Part shown: positions 9,894-19,295 of the stretch, piece by piece
Numbering within the stretch: the first letter of the stretch is position 1
Layout: each line of letters opens with the position of its first letter
NCBI GenBank assembly: GCA_943788245.1
Contig: CALSPN010000041.1
Location: forward strand, 1 to 55,703
Direction: 5' to 3'
From: an uncultured Verrucomicrobiae bacterium
Lineage (GTDB): Bacteria > Verrucomicrobiota > Verrucomicrobiia > Limisphaerales > AAA164-E04
Length of the DNA: 55,703 nt
Position numbers and translations under genes: made by a program
Notes under the pieces: generated by a model
The model's input: only the letters and a program-made list of their open reading frames with translations
What the model was told of the DNA's origin: nothing
Databases searched by the model: none

Positions 9894-10787
9894 TTAATGC
9901 GTGAGGGCATACATAACGATGTTGATGCCCAAAGGGTATGCCTTTTTTTCCGAAAACTCTTTAAAATAATATTGATTGGCGCCTTCCCACTCCCAGCCGT
10001 CTCCTAGATCGGTATTATGACAGATCACCATCATGAGCCGGTCCTTGTCATCCCACATCCCCTTGTAAAAGGGCGTCTGGGCATCCCAACGCTCGAATGT
10101 GATGCCGTCAAACTGACTTTCGGTGCCACGCCCCACGTTTGGGATCTGTGGTTTTTCTTCCAATGGAAATACAAAATTGAAAATGGGGTGCTCGATTGGA
10201 ATGTCTTTCGGTTCACGATCAGGAAACACCCGGCTCAGCTCAAGTCTCAGATTCTCATACTCGCTTGGGCCCCAGAAATCATCGATCATCATGAAACCTC
10301 CACCCAGCAGATACTTTCTCAAAGCATTGCGCTCCTCTTTTTGAAGGACCATTTCCCCGGGTTCAATCAAATAGACAAAGGGGTAGTTGAACAAATCTGG
10401 ATCTGTCAGAGAAACGACTTTCCCGTCTGGGTCTACCTTGAGAGAAGTTAATTCTTCGAGGCGATAAGAAAAATTGAGATCACTTTCAGGGTGATCAATC
10501 ATGCATTTTTTTCCCCATCTTCCGTAGCTGTCTGAATAGGAACCGTAAAAAATTCTTACAAAGGTAAAGACATCAGGGCGAAATGCGGCTTGTAAATTCC
10601 ATTCAGGCACTCCCGCTCGTTCACCTTCGGGTTTGCTAAATCGTCGACCGTATTGAGCGCTCAGGTCTAGTGATGATGCGAGCAAGGTGAGAGCCAACAA
10701 GGCGGTCAGCCAACGTTTGTCCAAAGGTGACTGCGGCAAGCGTGAGCGGCTCATACAGACAGTGGGGATGAAAAGGTCGTGAGGCAT
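9894..10787 (-). CDS. exported DUF4159 protein
   Basis: DUF4159 family protein, probably exported. Two starts are possible: ATG at 10787 (297 residues, 4 bases after the previous stop) or ATG at 10754 (286 residues, MSRSRLPQSPLDKRW followed by the hydrophobic core LTALLALTLLASSLDLSAQ). The latter gives a cleaner signal peptide. The core has FVRIFYGSYS, FNYPFVYLIEPGEMVL, LRKYLLGGGFMMIDDFWGP and HPIFNFVFPL, the glutamine-amidotransferase-like layout of this family, but I see no catalytic Cys-His pair, so enzymatic activity is doubtful. Genes of this family commonly sit beside MoxR/DUF58/BatA genes, as here. Confidence 0.82.
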   Translation of the reverse strand: MPHDLFIPTVCMSRSRLPQSPLDKRWLTALLALTLLASSLDLSAQYGRRFSKPEGERAGVPEWNLQAAFRPDVFTFVRIFYGSYSDSYGRWGKKCMIDHPESDLNFSYRLEELTSLKVDPDGKVVSLTDPDLFNYPFVYLIEPGEMVLQKEERNALRKYLLGGGFMMIDDFWGPSEYENLRLELSRVFPDREPKDIPIEHPIFNFVFPLEEKPQIPNVGRGTESQFDGITFERWDAQTPFYKGMWDDKDRLMMVICHNTDLGDGWEWEGANQYYFKEFSEKKAYPLGINIVMYALTH

Positions 10788-10791
10788 ACTC

Positions 10792-13425
10792 CTATGGTTG
10801 TTCTGGTAGCTCTACTTGCTTTTCGGTGGAATCATTCGAGGCTTTTATTGTGTCAGCAACCGCGGAACTGGATGGATCCTTGATCAGACTCAATAACAAT
10901 TTTTGTGCTTCTCTGTATCTTGGGGCTTCTTCGAGTGCTTGAAGAAGGTGACGTTTCGCATCTGGATTTCCTTCATCATGGAGTAGTCTCGCCAGTTGAT
11001 AATGAGCGAGTGCCGGGTCAATTGGGTTTAGTTTAAGCACCGTTTGGCGCGCTTTGATGGCTCTTTCTGTGTCTCCAAGCGCCGAGCAGGCAATCGCCAA
11101 TGCTTCGTAAGGACGCGCGACAAGGGGATTCACTGCCATGTATCTCTCGGCATTTCTTCTCAATGCTTTCCAGTCCTCATCTTCCAGCGCCAGTTGCATG
11201 AGACGGAGGTAGGCGTCTGTGATATCGCCATCGATGGATGCCAGTTCTTCAAGCAACCGAATTTCTTTCTCTGCATCTTTCTGTTGCTTTGCCACGATGG
11301 CTGCCAGATACAGCGCCCCCCCGGCTCCTCGCTGGTCTGGATAAGCTTCGATCAATTGGTCAAGCAACACAGAGGCTTGTTCCCATTTTTCCTGATTGAC
11401 ATGCTGTCGAGCCGAAGCGATCAGTAGATAGTAATTGTCCGGGTTAGTGGAGAGAAACTCCGTGACATCGTTCGGTCCTATCAGACTGGGATCAGGTTCA
11501 TCCCAATTCAGTGACTTGCCGAGTTCCGAAGCATCTGCCTGAGCCCAGTCAATAAATGCTGCATCAAGGTCATCGACATTGGCTGTGTGGGTTTCGATGG
11601 CTTGGTTGATAGGAATCCCGGTTGCAAGATCGACCAGAATATTGCGTAGTGAGGATTGTCCGTATTTTTCGACGATGTAAGCCACTACAAGAGACGACTG
11701 ATAATAAGCGAATTGCATGTCCTCACCTGATTCGGCATTCATGAATGCCCCGCTCAATTCACCGATGGGGGTCATCTCATTACGCAAAATTCTTTGGCGG
11801 TAAGCAGGAGACATGTGTTGTCCCCAAGAAGGGTTTTTCTCGATTTCTTCATATACCGAAATCCCTTCACTCAGCCACCGTGGCATTTTGTTCTTTGTCA
11901 GGTTCAGGGTCACCACATGGCAGAATTCATGCCAGAGAACAGCCTTCCAGTTGGAGTCCTTGCCGATCGCGGAGGAAGGGCTGTTGGCGGTAATGACATC
12001 TCCAAAGCAGACACCCAGAAAACCAGGGTTGTGCGGCATGCCGAACGTACGAACACCAAAATCGCTCTGGTTTGGGAAAATTTCCACCGTGATGGGGTGG
12101 TCCAATGCGATCCCGTATTTCTCACAAATCACTCGCTTGGCTTCCATCAACAGTTCCATGGCCTGATCGCCAAAGATATCTGCCTCTGTGGTATTCATCC
12201 GAAGAATGAAATCATTGTTCCTGAGCGTTGCAAATCCATCGATCACAGAACGCAGCTGGATAAGATTGTAGGCCGTGACATTGTATCCATCGGTTTCATG
12301 GATCTCTTCTGCCAGCTCCCAACCCTGTGCTTCGTCACCCAACCGAAGGAAGTCCTGCGCCAGTTGCAGTCGGGTCGGAGCGTAATCCTGCTTTAGACCA
12401 AGTGAAGTCTGTTGGTATTTTGAGCCCTCTGCAAAACGGTATTTCTGCGAGAGTTTCTTGCCGATCAAATGATCTACCTCGGGGTTTTGCGACCAGAAGG
12501 TCAATGCTTTTTCTCTTGATTCCAGTTCCCTTGCTGTATCGTTGTGAAGGTGAGCGATCACAGCATCATAAGCCCACGCCTTGGGATGATCAGGATTGAT
12601 CTCTTTGACTTGATCAAGCAACTCACGGGCTTGATCATAGTTCTCAGCATCGATGGAATTATCGATAAACATCAGTAAGGCGCCAGCGTGATTTGGATTG
12701 GCTTCTAGAGTTTGGGTCAGAAAATCACCCATTTGGTCATTCCCTGATCCACCCAGGGCCCGAGCCCATTGAAACAATAAATCTGCGTCCTCTGGATAAT
12801 GTTGCAATCCTTGTTTGACGGTTGACTCGGCGACAGCGAAGTCTTCTTTGGTGAGAGCAAGCTCAGCAGCTGCAATGAAGGATTCCCGCAGAGGAGGGGT
12901 TGCCTTCATGCCCACGTCATAGAATAGTTCCAGAACTACTCGCGGATCCACCGCCAGTTTCAATGCGGCTTGTCCCAGATAGACTCGGTTCTCAGCGCTT
13001 ACATTGGACCACTTCACACTATTGATGTAAGGGGCGCTTTTGTCTAGATACTCCTGAGCCAGGTCGGGTTTGTTGTTGAAAAGTGCCACTTCATGCCCAA
13101 CCGGATATAGTTTGATGCCGCTGACCCGTCGATCTTCCAGTCCCTCCTGCAGGATTTCGAAAGCACGCTCGTAACGCCCGAGACGCATGCAATTTTTGAT
13201 CCCCAGTAGATACCACTTTTCATTGAATCCCTGCTTGTCTTCCAACTGCTCTTCACAAGCTTCCAGACTTGCGGTGTATTCGCCTTTCAATGATTCGTTG
13301 AGAGCGTCATCGTAGGCATCAGCGTGAAGGGTAGGGGTGAACGACGTCGAAAGTAATGGAATTACCGCAGCCCAGAAAAGCAGCACGGATGTCAGGCTTA
13401 TCCGATTTAGATTAAACGTCCCCAT
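10792..13425 (-). CDS. exported TPR protein with HExxH peptidase-like domain
   Basis: An 877-residue protein with a signal peptide (hydrophobic stretch about 10-35, cleavage near HADA). The N-terminal half is TPR-rich (about 40-380). A gluzincin-like metallopeptidase domain follows: HEFCH at 499-503 fits HExxH, and E520 in RWLSEGISVYEE is placed as the third zinc ligand, 17 residues on, as in peptidase MA-like domains. More TPRs run from about 650 to 850. It is the first gene of the MoxR operon, ending 4 bases before the DUF4159 start. It probably acts in the periplasm, where a protease or a zinc-bound scaffold could serve the same assembly pathway. Substrate and proteolytic activity are unproven. 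Confidence 0.85.
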   Translation of the reverse strand: MGTFNLNRISLTSVLLFWAAVIPLLSTSFTPTLHADAYDDALNESLKGEYTASLEACEEQLEDKQGFNEKWYLLGIKNCMRLGRYERAFEILQEGLEDRRVSGIKLYPVGHEVALFNNKPDLAQEYLDKSAPYINSVKWSNVSAENRVYLGQAALKLAVDPRVVLELFYDVGMKATPPLRESFIAAAELALTKEDFAVAESTVKQGLQHYPEDADLLFQWARALGGSGNDQMGDFLTQTLEANPNHAGALLMFIDNSIDAENYDQARELLDQVKEINPDHPKAWAYDAVIAHLHNDTARELESREKALTFWSQNPEVDHLIGKKLSQKYRFAEGSKYQQTSLGLKQDYAPTRLQLAQDFLRLGDEAQGWELAEEIHETDGYNVTAYNLIQLRSVIDGFATLRNNDFILRMNTTEADIFGDQAMELLMEAKRVICEKYGIALDHPITVEIFPNQSDFGVRTFGMPHNPGFLGVCFGDVITANSPSSAIGKDSNWKAVLWHEFCHVVTLNLTKNKMPRWLSEGISVYEEIEKNPSWGQHMSPAYRQRILRNEMTPIGELSGAFMNAESGEDMQFAYYQSSLVVAYIVEKYGQSSLRNILVDLATGIPINQAIETHTANVDDLDAAFIDWAQADASELGKSLNWDEPDPSLIGPNDVTEFLSTNPDNYYLLIASARQHVNQEKWEQASVLLDQLIEAYPDQRGAGGALYLAAIVAKQQKDAEKEIRLLEELASIDGDITDAYLRLMQLALEDEDWKALRRNAERYMAVNPLVARPYEALAIACSALGDTERAIKARQTVLKLNPIDPALAHYQLARLLHDEGNPDAKRHLLQALEEAPRYREAQKLLLSLIKDPSSSAVADTIKASNDSTEKQVELPEQP

Positions 13426-13644
13426 GATGTTTAAACCGACAATAGCCCGGTCTTGGCGGAATGCAATTAAATTGAAGGAATTGAAATGCTTTCCTCGCCC
13501 AATCAGTACATTGGAATCGCAAGGGATTCGCTTCGACCACTCATCGATTTAATTCAGTATGGCAAAAAAGTGTATGTGTCAGCCGCCGACAGAAAATTGC
13601 AGGGAGAGTGAAATTGGACCCGAAAAAAGATCTATCCCGAGATT

Positions 13645-15042
13645 TCACAGATTCGCATAATAGTCGTCCACCTTCTCGCTGACATCTTTGTAATCGATGT
13701 CTACTTCGTAGATCTGCTTGAACTGTTCGATTGCTTCCTCAGGCTTGTTCATTTTTTCATAAATCAGCGCAAGGTCGTAAGCTAAATCCTTACGTTGCTC
13801 ATCGAATACTTCCTTTTCATTAATGGCATTTTGAATGGGGCGAATGGCGAGATCAAAGATGCCACGCTGCAGAAAGCAGCGCCCAAGATAATGCAAGGCC
13901 CTGATTCGGATATGTGGGTTTGCCTGCGATTTCTGGAAAAGTTTGATCGCCTCCTTATACTCAGCTCGTTCGTAGTGCATGACCCCCAATTCAAACTTGA
14001 TAACCAGATCGTTTGGATATCGGTCGCAGCGGCTACGGCAGTTGTCAAACGCAATGGAATGCTTCTGGGAATCAAGTGATTCCTTGCAGGATTCATAATC
14101 TGCATCATCTGGGTTCAATGTATTGATCTGCTGGTCAATGGCTCGGAGTTTCAAGTCATCCACTGCCTTTTGGATAGTCGCATCCGGGGTGCCTTCGGTG
14201 CAGTTCAGCAAACGCTTGTAAAAAACTCCGGCTTTTTCCAAATCGTTTTTTTGAGTGTACAGTTCAGCTAACTTCTGCAAAACTTTTATATGATCTGGAT
14301 TTGCCTCTAATTGCGATAATTGATCCTGGATCAATAGCTCAGCAACATCATCGGTTTTAACTTGGCGCTGCTCCTGTTCCAGGCGAACCGCCTCATCCTT
14401 GTTCCTGAGGCTGTCCCGGTAAGATCCCTCACCAGATTCCGCCGTATCATAGCGTCCTTCCCTCATGGTATGTTTGGCCGATGCATTCTTGTAGGCCTGA
14501 TACAGGTCCTGATCCTGAGGGTATTCCGCTGCGAGGTCTTTAAGGATTTTCTCGGCCTTAGCTGTCTGTTCAGCCGCAATGAGAGCTTCGCCAAATTTGA
14601 TGCCTATTTCCTTGTCTTTGGGTGCATTCTTGTAGGCTATTTCAAGAGAGAGCACGGCAGTCCGGAACATTTCCAGTTTCATGGCAGCACTCGCCAATAC
14701 TTTATGAGCAGCGACGCTGTTAGGATCACCATTCAATACGGATTCTGCAAAATCCAGCGCCTCCGCAGGCTGGCTGCGAAGCGCTATCTGGGCTTTCGCT
14801 AATTGAGGGGAGCTTCCTGCTGATCCCAAAACTTTTCGAAAAAAACTGGTGCCACCCGTATGCTTCTTGAACTGCGTGGCTCTCAGGGCTTCGCGGCAAT
14901 CATAAAAACCCGGCTCTTTTCCAAGAACCGACTGAAAAAGGGTGACGGCATAATCCAAGTTGTTGCGTTCGTATGCTAATTTTCCTTTGGCATATAACTC
15001 CCGCAAAGATTTATCGACCTCTGTACCCTTTTTTTCTGACAT
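13645..15042 (-). CDS. cytoplasmic TPR-repeat protein
   Basis: A 465-residue TPR protein without signal peptide or membrane helix. I chose ATG at 15042 (MSEKKGTEVDKSLRELYAKG); an in-frame start at 15093 would add 17 unlikely residues rich in Cys and basic positions. Clear repeats include GKLAYERNNLDYAVTLFQSV near the start, LAELYTQKNDLEKAGVFYKR in the middle, and LALIYEKMNKPEEAIEQFKQ at the end. A charged, Gln-rich linker (about 200-240) joins two TPR blocks. The gene follows CotH on the same strand after a gap of about 320 bases, so it may have its own promoter. No partner or function can be named. Confidence 0.85.
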   Translation of the reverse strand: MSEKKGTEVDKSLRELYAKGKLAYERNNLDYAVTLFQSVLGKEPGFYDCREALRATQFKKHTGGTSFFRKVLGSAGSSPQLAKAQIALRSQPAEALDFAESVLNGDPNSVAAHKVLASAAMKLEMFRTAVLSLEIAYKNAPKDKEIGIKFGEALIAAEQTAKAEKILKDLAAEYPQDQDLYQAYKNASAKHTMREGRYDTAESGEGSYRDSLRNKDEAVRLEQEQRQVKTDDVAELLIQDQLSQLEANPDHIKVLQKLAELYTQKNDLEKAGVFYKRLLNCTEGTPDATIQKAVDDLKLRAIDQQINTLNPDDADYESCKESLDSQKHSIAFDNCRSRCDRYPNDLVIKFELGVMHYERAEYKEAIKLFQKSQANPHIRIRALHYLGRCFLQRGIFDLAIRPIQNAINEKEVFDEQRKDLAYDLALIYEKMNKPEEAIEQFKQIYEVDIDYKDVSEKVDDYYANL

Positions 15043-15361
15043 AAACTTGCAATCAACTATCGTTTTGATGACGGCACAACCGTTACATCTCACTTAAGTT
15101 TGACAACCTAGATCAAGCTTTAGTTCAAAGTCAATGTCTTGGGAGGGTGGTTTGGTGATTACTACATCCTTTGTCCTTCGAAAGAACAAGGATTTGCAGT
15201 ATGACCTGAGCGAAAAAGGCTCACCTGAACATGCTTTACCCCTGTAATTGAAAGAGGTAAAGCATCATCCAAGGGGTGAAAACCGTTTTCGATCAGCTGT
15301 GGGAAAACTGTTTCGAGAAGGTCTTTATATTACTTATTAACAACGGATACATGATCAATTA
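15043..15361. other. intergenic stretch with three successive hairpins
   Basis: This gap separates the CotH stop from the TPR start. Three potential stem-loops lie close together. An imperfect one covers about 15168-15194 around the centre TTCGAA. A short one has arms TGAGC at 15207-15211 and GCTCA at 15219-15223. A better one spans 15232-15264, TGCTTTACCCC pairing with GAGGTAAAGCA at 10 of 11 positions. None is followed by a T-run on either strand, so they are not standard terminators. They could fold in the CotH mRNA tail or the TPR leader. No coding potential was seen. Confidence 0.4.
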
Positions 15362-17215
15362 TCATTCCGGAGGCCGCCCGCGACCGGGGCCTCTACCTCC
15401 ACGGTTGCGGTTCCCGCCAAACATGCCACCTCTTGATTCTTGAACGATCCCATCAAATTCGCCAACGACAGGCGCATCCTGTCCGCGAGAAGCTTCTTTC
15501 AAGGTAAGTTTTCCAATCAATGATTTCGGCATCATTCCAAATCCTCCAAAACGATTTCCGCTGTTCTCTGGATTGATTGCCATGAGCATGCCCTGAAACG
15601 GTGTTCCTTCGTCATTGCTCTTGGCGAAGTCTTCACTCGCAACGACAAACGTGATGTTCATGAGGTAACCGTCGCTTTCTCGAATTCCCTGGAATGTGAG
15701 TGTGGGGCGAGGTTCCCTTGGCTGATTTCCCGAGCCCCCGCGGCGTCTGCGCCCAAAGTTTCTTTGCTCCTCGGGCTGCGCTACCACGCCGATGCTCTTC
15801 ATTGTAATTGTCTCACCTCCCAAAACCAACTGGATGTTGGTTTCCCCCTGGTTCAGGACACTGTCCATTCGTTCACTCTTCCAGTCGGTTGAAAAGTACC
15901 CTTTCAGTTTGCCTACCTGCACGGTATGGAGAGGAATGCGTGCTTCTCCTATTTCAATTGGCCAATCTTTCAGCTCCTCTTCAATATCAGATCGTCGCTC
16001 CTGAACTAATTCTGTGACTTTCTCCGTGCCGTCTTCCAATTTATCCTGTTTCTCGTGGAGGTGGTCCCGGGTTAATTTCTGAATGCGGGCGATGTCTTCC
16101 ATGATTTCAGATTCATTCCAAACGTTTTTCAGAAGATCTTCCATCACGGCCTTATAACGTGCTGGAATACCCTTCGATTGATAAAGGCGATTACTCAACA
16201 TACCCTGTGAATAAATCGCTTTGGGCCCTTCTCCTCGTCTCATTCTACCGAAGGGTCCTGAAATATCCACAAATGCACCATCAGCGCCCCATGGCATGAA
16301 GTAAAAACGGTTTTCGTCCTTGGGATTGGTGTAAGCAAAGTAATTATTCTGGTTGTTGGAGTATCCATCCCAGAAGGCAATCAAGTTTTCCATAGCCCAG
16401 AACCGAATGAATTGATCTATATTGACAAGTTTTTCAACCTCACTGAGGTTGAAAGTCTCTTGAGTTTCAAGTAATTGTGCCAATTTATTTGCCCGGGATC
16501 TGTCCTTCCTTGTTCGCTTGTTTTTGGCTTCGATCCGATCCACAGCCTTCGGATAAAAATCGGCAATCGTCCCTTCATAGAACTCACCTGAATCATCCCC
16601 GAAGTGATGCTCAAGAAATGGACTCCGAACCGATTCCACATGCGAATAAACACCCAGGTATTCGTCATTCACGGTTACCCTGGCGAAACTGACGCGCGGA
16701 GCCGGGATGCCTGCTTTGTTGAATAATTTGTAAGTCAGATACTGACTGGCCAACGATTCATCCTGTATGTTGTTGTTGAGTGTTATTCGATCCAGGCCTT
16801 CCACAGGCGATTGTTTCCAATATTCATCGAATTTAATCTTCAAAGAAGGGCGATCTGGATTCAGCGAACCGATAAATCCTTTGGTTCGAATGCCAACTTC
16901 TTTGATTTCTGTTCCATCGACGCTTACATCCGCTTTGAACTGACTGAAGCGCTCGGTCGGTATTTCTCCTCCAAATAGGAATGCCATTCCCGAATTGCTG
17001 CGATCGCTCTGGCTACGAAGTTTTTGAAAATCTTCAGGAGCCATCTTGATTTGAACATCGAGTAAATGATCCTGCCTGAAGAGATCCTCCGCTTTGAGGT
17101 TCCCAGCCGTTGCTTGGTATGGAATAAGGTTGAAACACAAAGAAGCCCACAAGACATATAAAATCCCGGTGCCCAGAGTTTGTTCACAATCAGATTGAGT
17201 TGCTGTAGTTTGCAT
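15362..17215 (-). CDS. exported CotH-family (kinase-like) protein with RGG-rich tail
   Basis: A 617-residue CotH-family protein. The best-known member, Bacillus CotH, is an atypical kinase acting on spore-coat proteins; in this kind of bacterium the role is unknown. A signal peptide is likely (GILYVLWASLCFNLIPY at about 17-33). Family features: VGIRTKGFIGS (108-117), PSLKIKFDEYW (123-133), AMENLIAFWDGYSNNQNNYF (275-294), then RFYFMPWGADGAF (303-315). In most CotH proteins the last motif reads PWDxD; here the first Asp is Gly, which may affect metal binding. The C-terminal part (about 430-590) is a beta-rich region, and the last 25 residues are Gly/Arg-rich with RGG and FGG units. A near-consensus promoter lies directly upstream. 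Confidence 0.85.
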   Translation of the reverse strand: MQTTATQSDCEQTLGTGILYVLWASLCFNLIPYQATAGNLKAEDLFRQDHLLDVQIKMAPEDFQKLRSQSDRSNSGMAFLFGGEIPTERFSQFKADVSVDGTEIKEVGIRTKGFIGSLNPDRPSLKIKFDEYWKQSPVEGLDRITLNNNIQDESLASQYLTYKLFNKAGIPAPRVSFARVTVNDEYLGVYSHVESVRSPFLEHHFGDDSGEFYEGTIADFYPKAVDRIEAKNKRTRKDRSRANKLAQLLETQETFNLSEVEKLVNIDQFIRFWAMENLIAFWDGYSNNQNNYFAYTNPKDENRFYFMPWGADGAFVDISGPFGRMRRGEGPKAIYSQGMLSNRLYQSKGIPARYKAVMEDLLKNVWNESEIMEDIARIQKLTRDHLHEKQDKLEDGTEKVTELVQERRSDIEEELKDWPIEIGEARIPLHTVQVGKLKGYFSTDWKSERMDSVLNQGETNIQLVLGGETITMKSIGVVAQPEEQRNFGRRRRGGSGNQPREPRPTLTFQGIRESDGYLMNITFVVASEDFAKSNDEGTPFQGMLMAINPENSGNRFGGFGMMPKSLIGKLTLKEASRGQDAPVVGEFDGIVQESRGGMFGGNRNRGGRGPGRGRPPE

Positions 17216-17227
17216 TGGATTTGACTA

Positions 17228-17256
17228 ATTATAATTACTGACACTCAATCTGGCAA
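17228..17256 (-). promoter_or_regulatory. sigma70-type promoter of the CotH gene
   Basis: On the minus strand a -35 box TTGCCA (17251-17256) is followed after exactly 17 bases by a perfect -10 box TATAAT (17228-17233). The expected start of transcription is about 6-7 bases before the ATG at 17215, so the mRNA would have almost no leader and would lack a ribosome-binding site. The boxes are seen directly; use as a promoter is inferred. Confidence 0.65.
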
Positions 17257-17454
17257 CAAAGTTACAATTTGCTGTTGGGTAGGGGCGGAACGATGATTCT
17301 TCGAGTCATACGATTGCCCAAGCTTGTGATATTAATTCGTAGCATGTTTGTTCGAAACTTTCTTTGGAGACGTGCAGAAATGGGTTGCACTAGAATGGAT
17401 CAGATTCGCTTTTTCTTTTATTAAACGCATGGTTTAGTTAAATTAAATCTAGTC

Positions 17455-19074
17455 ATGAAAATCTTAACTACTGCAGCAAGCTGTATTTTGGTTGTCTGGG
17501 GATTGTTCAGCAGTTTACAGACGCTGGGGGCCGAGTCGTCAAAAGATCGACCCAATATCCTCTTCTTTTTCAGCGATGATCTGACCACTCAAGCGATTTC
17601 ATCTTATCGCTATGGGATGGATCTTCCTCCTACGCCTAACATTGATCGTATTGCCAATGAGGGGATGCTTTTTGAGAACAGTTTCTGCGGAAACAGCATT
17701 TGTACGCCCTCGCGTGGAACGGTGATGACCGGCTTACACAGTCATAAGAATGGGATTGTGAATCTGAGTGGTGCCTTGGACCCAGGACGACCTACCTGGC
17801 CCAAGGCTTTGAAGAAAAATGGCTACACCACAGCTATTTTTGGCAAATGGCATATGAAAACAAGACCGGTCGGGTTTGATGCATGGGATGTGTTGAGCGG
17901 GCAGGGGAGTTATTACAACCCTCATATGTACAACGCCGAGGGAAGTCGTGAAATCAAAGGGCATTCGACCGATGTGATTACCGATCTCGCGCTGGATTGG
18001 TTGGAAGAACGCGATGATTCCAAGCCCTTCGCACTCATGATTCAGCACAAGGCGCCCCACCGGAACTGGAAACCCAGTCTCAGGGAACTCCAAATTTATC
18101 GTGACATCACCTTTCCTGAACCACCCAGCCTGTTTGACGATTACGATACGCGCGTATCGGCGGCGAATCACAAAATGGGGATTGACGGGCACATGCGCAT
18201 GGCCAGTGACTTGATGCTTTTTGAAACCGAAAGAGACTTAAATGTGATTTCTCGCTTTACTCCGGATCAGCGCAAAGCCTACATCGCAGCCTTTGAAGAA
18301 GAAAATAAAGCATTCCTGGCAAATCCTCCCAAAGGCAAAGACCTTGTGCGCTGGAAATACCAGCGCTACATGCGTAACTATCTTCGTTGCGTCGCGGGTG
18401 TGGATCGCAATGTTGGGCGAGTAATGGATCGACTGGATGAAATGGGGCTGGCAGAAAACACCATGGTTGTTTACTGCGCCGATCAAGGATTTTATCTGGG
18501 GGAGCATGGTTGGTTTGACAAACGTTGGGCCTATGAAGAATCCATGAAAATGCCATTGATCATTCGCTGGCCTGGTAAAATCAAAGCAGGTTCGCGAGCC
18601 AAGGCCATGGTGCAGAATATCGATTATGCACCTACCTTCCTTGATGCTGCAGGTGTGAAACCCGACTGGAAGGTTCACGGTATCAGCTTTCTTCCCATCC
18701 TGACGAACGGAGGGAATTCTCCTGAAAATTGGCGGGACACCTTATATTACCGCTACATTGATGGTGGTCATGGAGTTGCCAAGCATAGCGCCATTCGTAG
18801 TGAGCAATACAAGTTGCTGTATTTTGATCATCCACGGACACCCGCTGAAATGGCAAGTCGTTGGGAGTTATTTGATCTCATGGCAGATCCTCAAGAAATG
18901 AGAAATCTTGCCCAGAATTCGGCTTATTCCTCGAAGCTCGAAGAGATGAAGGCCAGCTTTTGGAAAACCAAGGAAATGTATGGCGATACGGACGAAAACA
19001 CTTGGGATGCTCCCGTTCGCAAACAGTATCCCAGCAATCAACTCATTCGTTCCTTACGGCGCCCAAGAGGGTGA
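17455..19074 (+). CDS. exported type I sulfatase
   Basis: A 539-residue formylglycine-dependent sulfatase that hydrolyses sulfate esters, most likely on sulfated polysaccharides. A signal peptide covers about 1-26 (ILVVWGLFSSLQTLGAE). The metal-site Asp pair is in FFFSDD (D41, D42), and the cysteine that becomes formylglycine is C83 in CTPSR (83-87; TGT at 17701), within ICTPSRGTVMTG. Other matches are GKWHM, QHKAPHRNW and YCADQGFYLGEHGWFDKRW; the C-terminal part resembles DUF4976. No sulfatase-maturing enzyme is encoded in the window. The 239-base gap from the divergent CotH gene leaves room for its own promoter. The exact sugar substrate cannot be read from the sequence. Confidence 0.92.
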   Translation: MKILTTAASCILVVWGLFSSLQTLGAESSKDRPNILFFFSDDLTTQAISSYRYGMDLPPTPNIDRIANEGMLFENSFCGNSICTPSRGTVMTGLHSHKNGIVNLSGALDPGRPTWPKALKKNGYTTAIFGKWHMKTRPVGFDAWDVLSGQGSYYNPHMYNAEGSREIKGHSTDVITDLALDWLEERDDSKPFALMIQHKAPHRNWKPSLRELQIYRDITFPEPPSLFDDYDTRVSAANHKMGIDGHMRMASDLMLFETERDLNVISRFTPDQRKAYIAAFEEENKAFLANPPKGKDLVRWKYQRYMRNYLRCVAGVDRNVGRVMDRLDEMGLAENTMVVYCADQGFYLGEHGWFDKRWAYEESMKMPLIIRWPGKIKAGSRAKAMVQNIDYAPTFLDAAGVKPDWKVHGISFLPILTNGGNSPENWRDTLYYRYIDGGHGVAKHSAIRSEQYKLLYFDHPRTPAEMASRWELFDLMADPQEMRNLAQNSAYSSKLEEMKASFWKTKEMYGDTDENTWDAPVRKQYPSNQLIRSLRRPRG

Positions 19075-19295
19075 AAGTCAATAATGGAGGAGAGTATTAT
19101 GGTATGGGACGGCTGGGATTTTTTTCGTCTTTGACCTCATCTGTAACTGACTGGCGGATTGAGCATTTTCCCGTGGCAGATCTTTTTCGCCATCGAATAC
19201 ATTCCCATACAAAAGCTCAATTTTAGCTGCTTGCGACTTCAATCAATCAATATCGATATTTCGGAGGCTGATGCAATCCTGTTAGAAAGAAGCCC

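Noticed and set aside
18960..19226. Open frame of 88 codons over the end of the first sulfatase
   Set aside because: Most of it overlaps the conserved sulfatase C-terminus in another frame.
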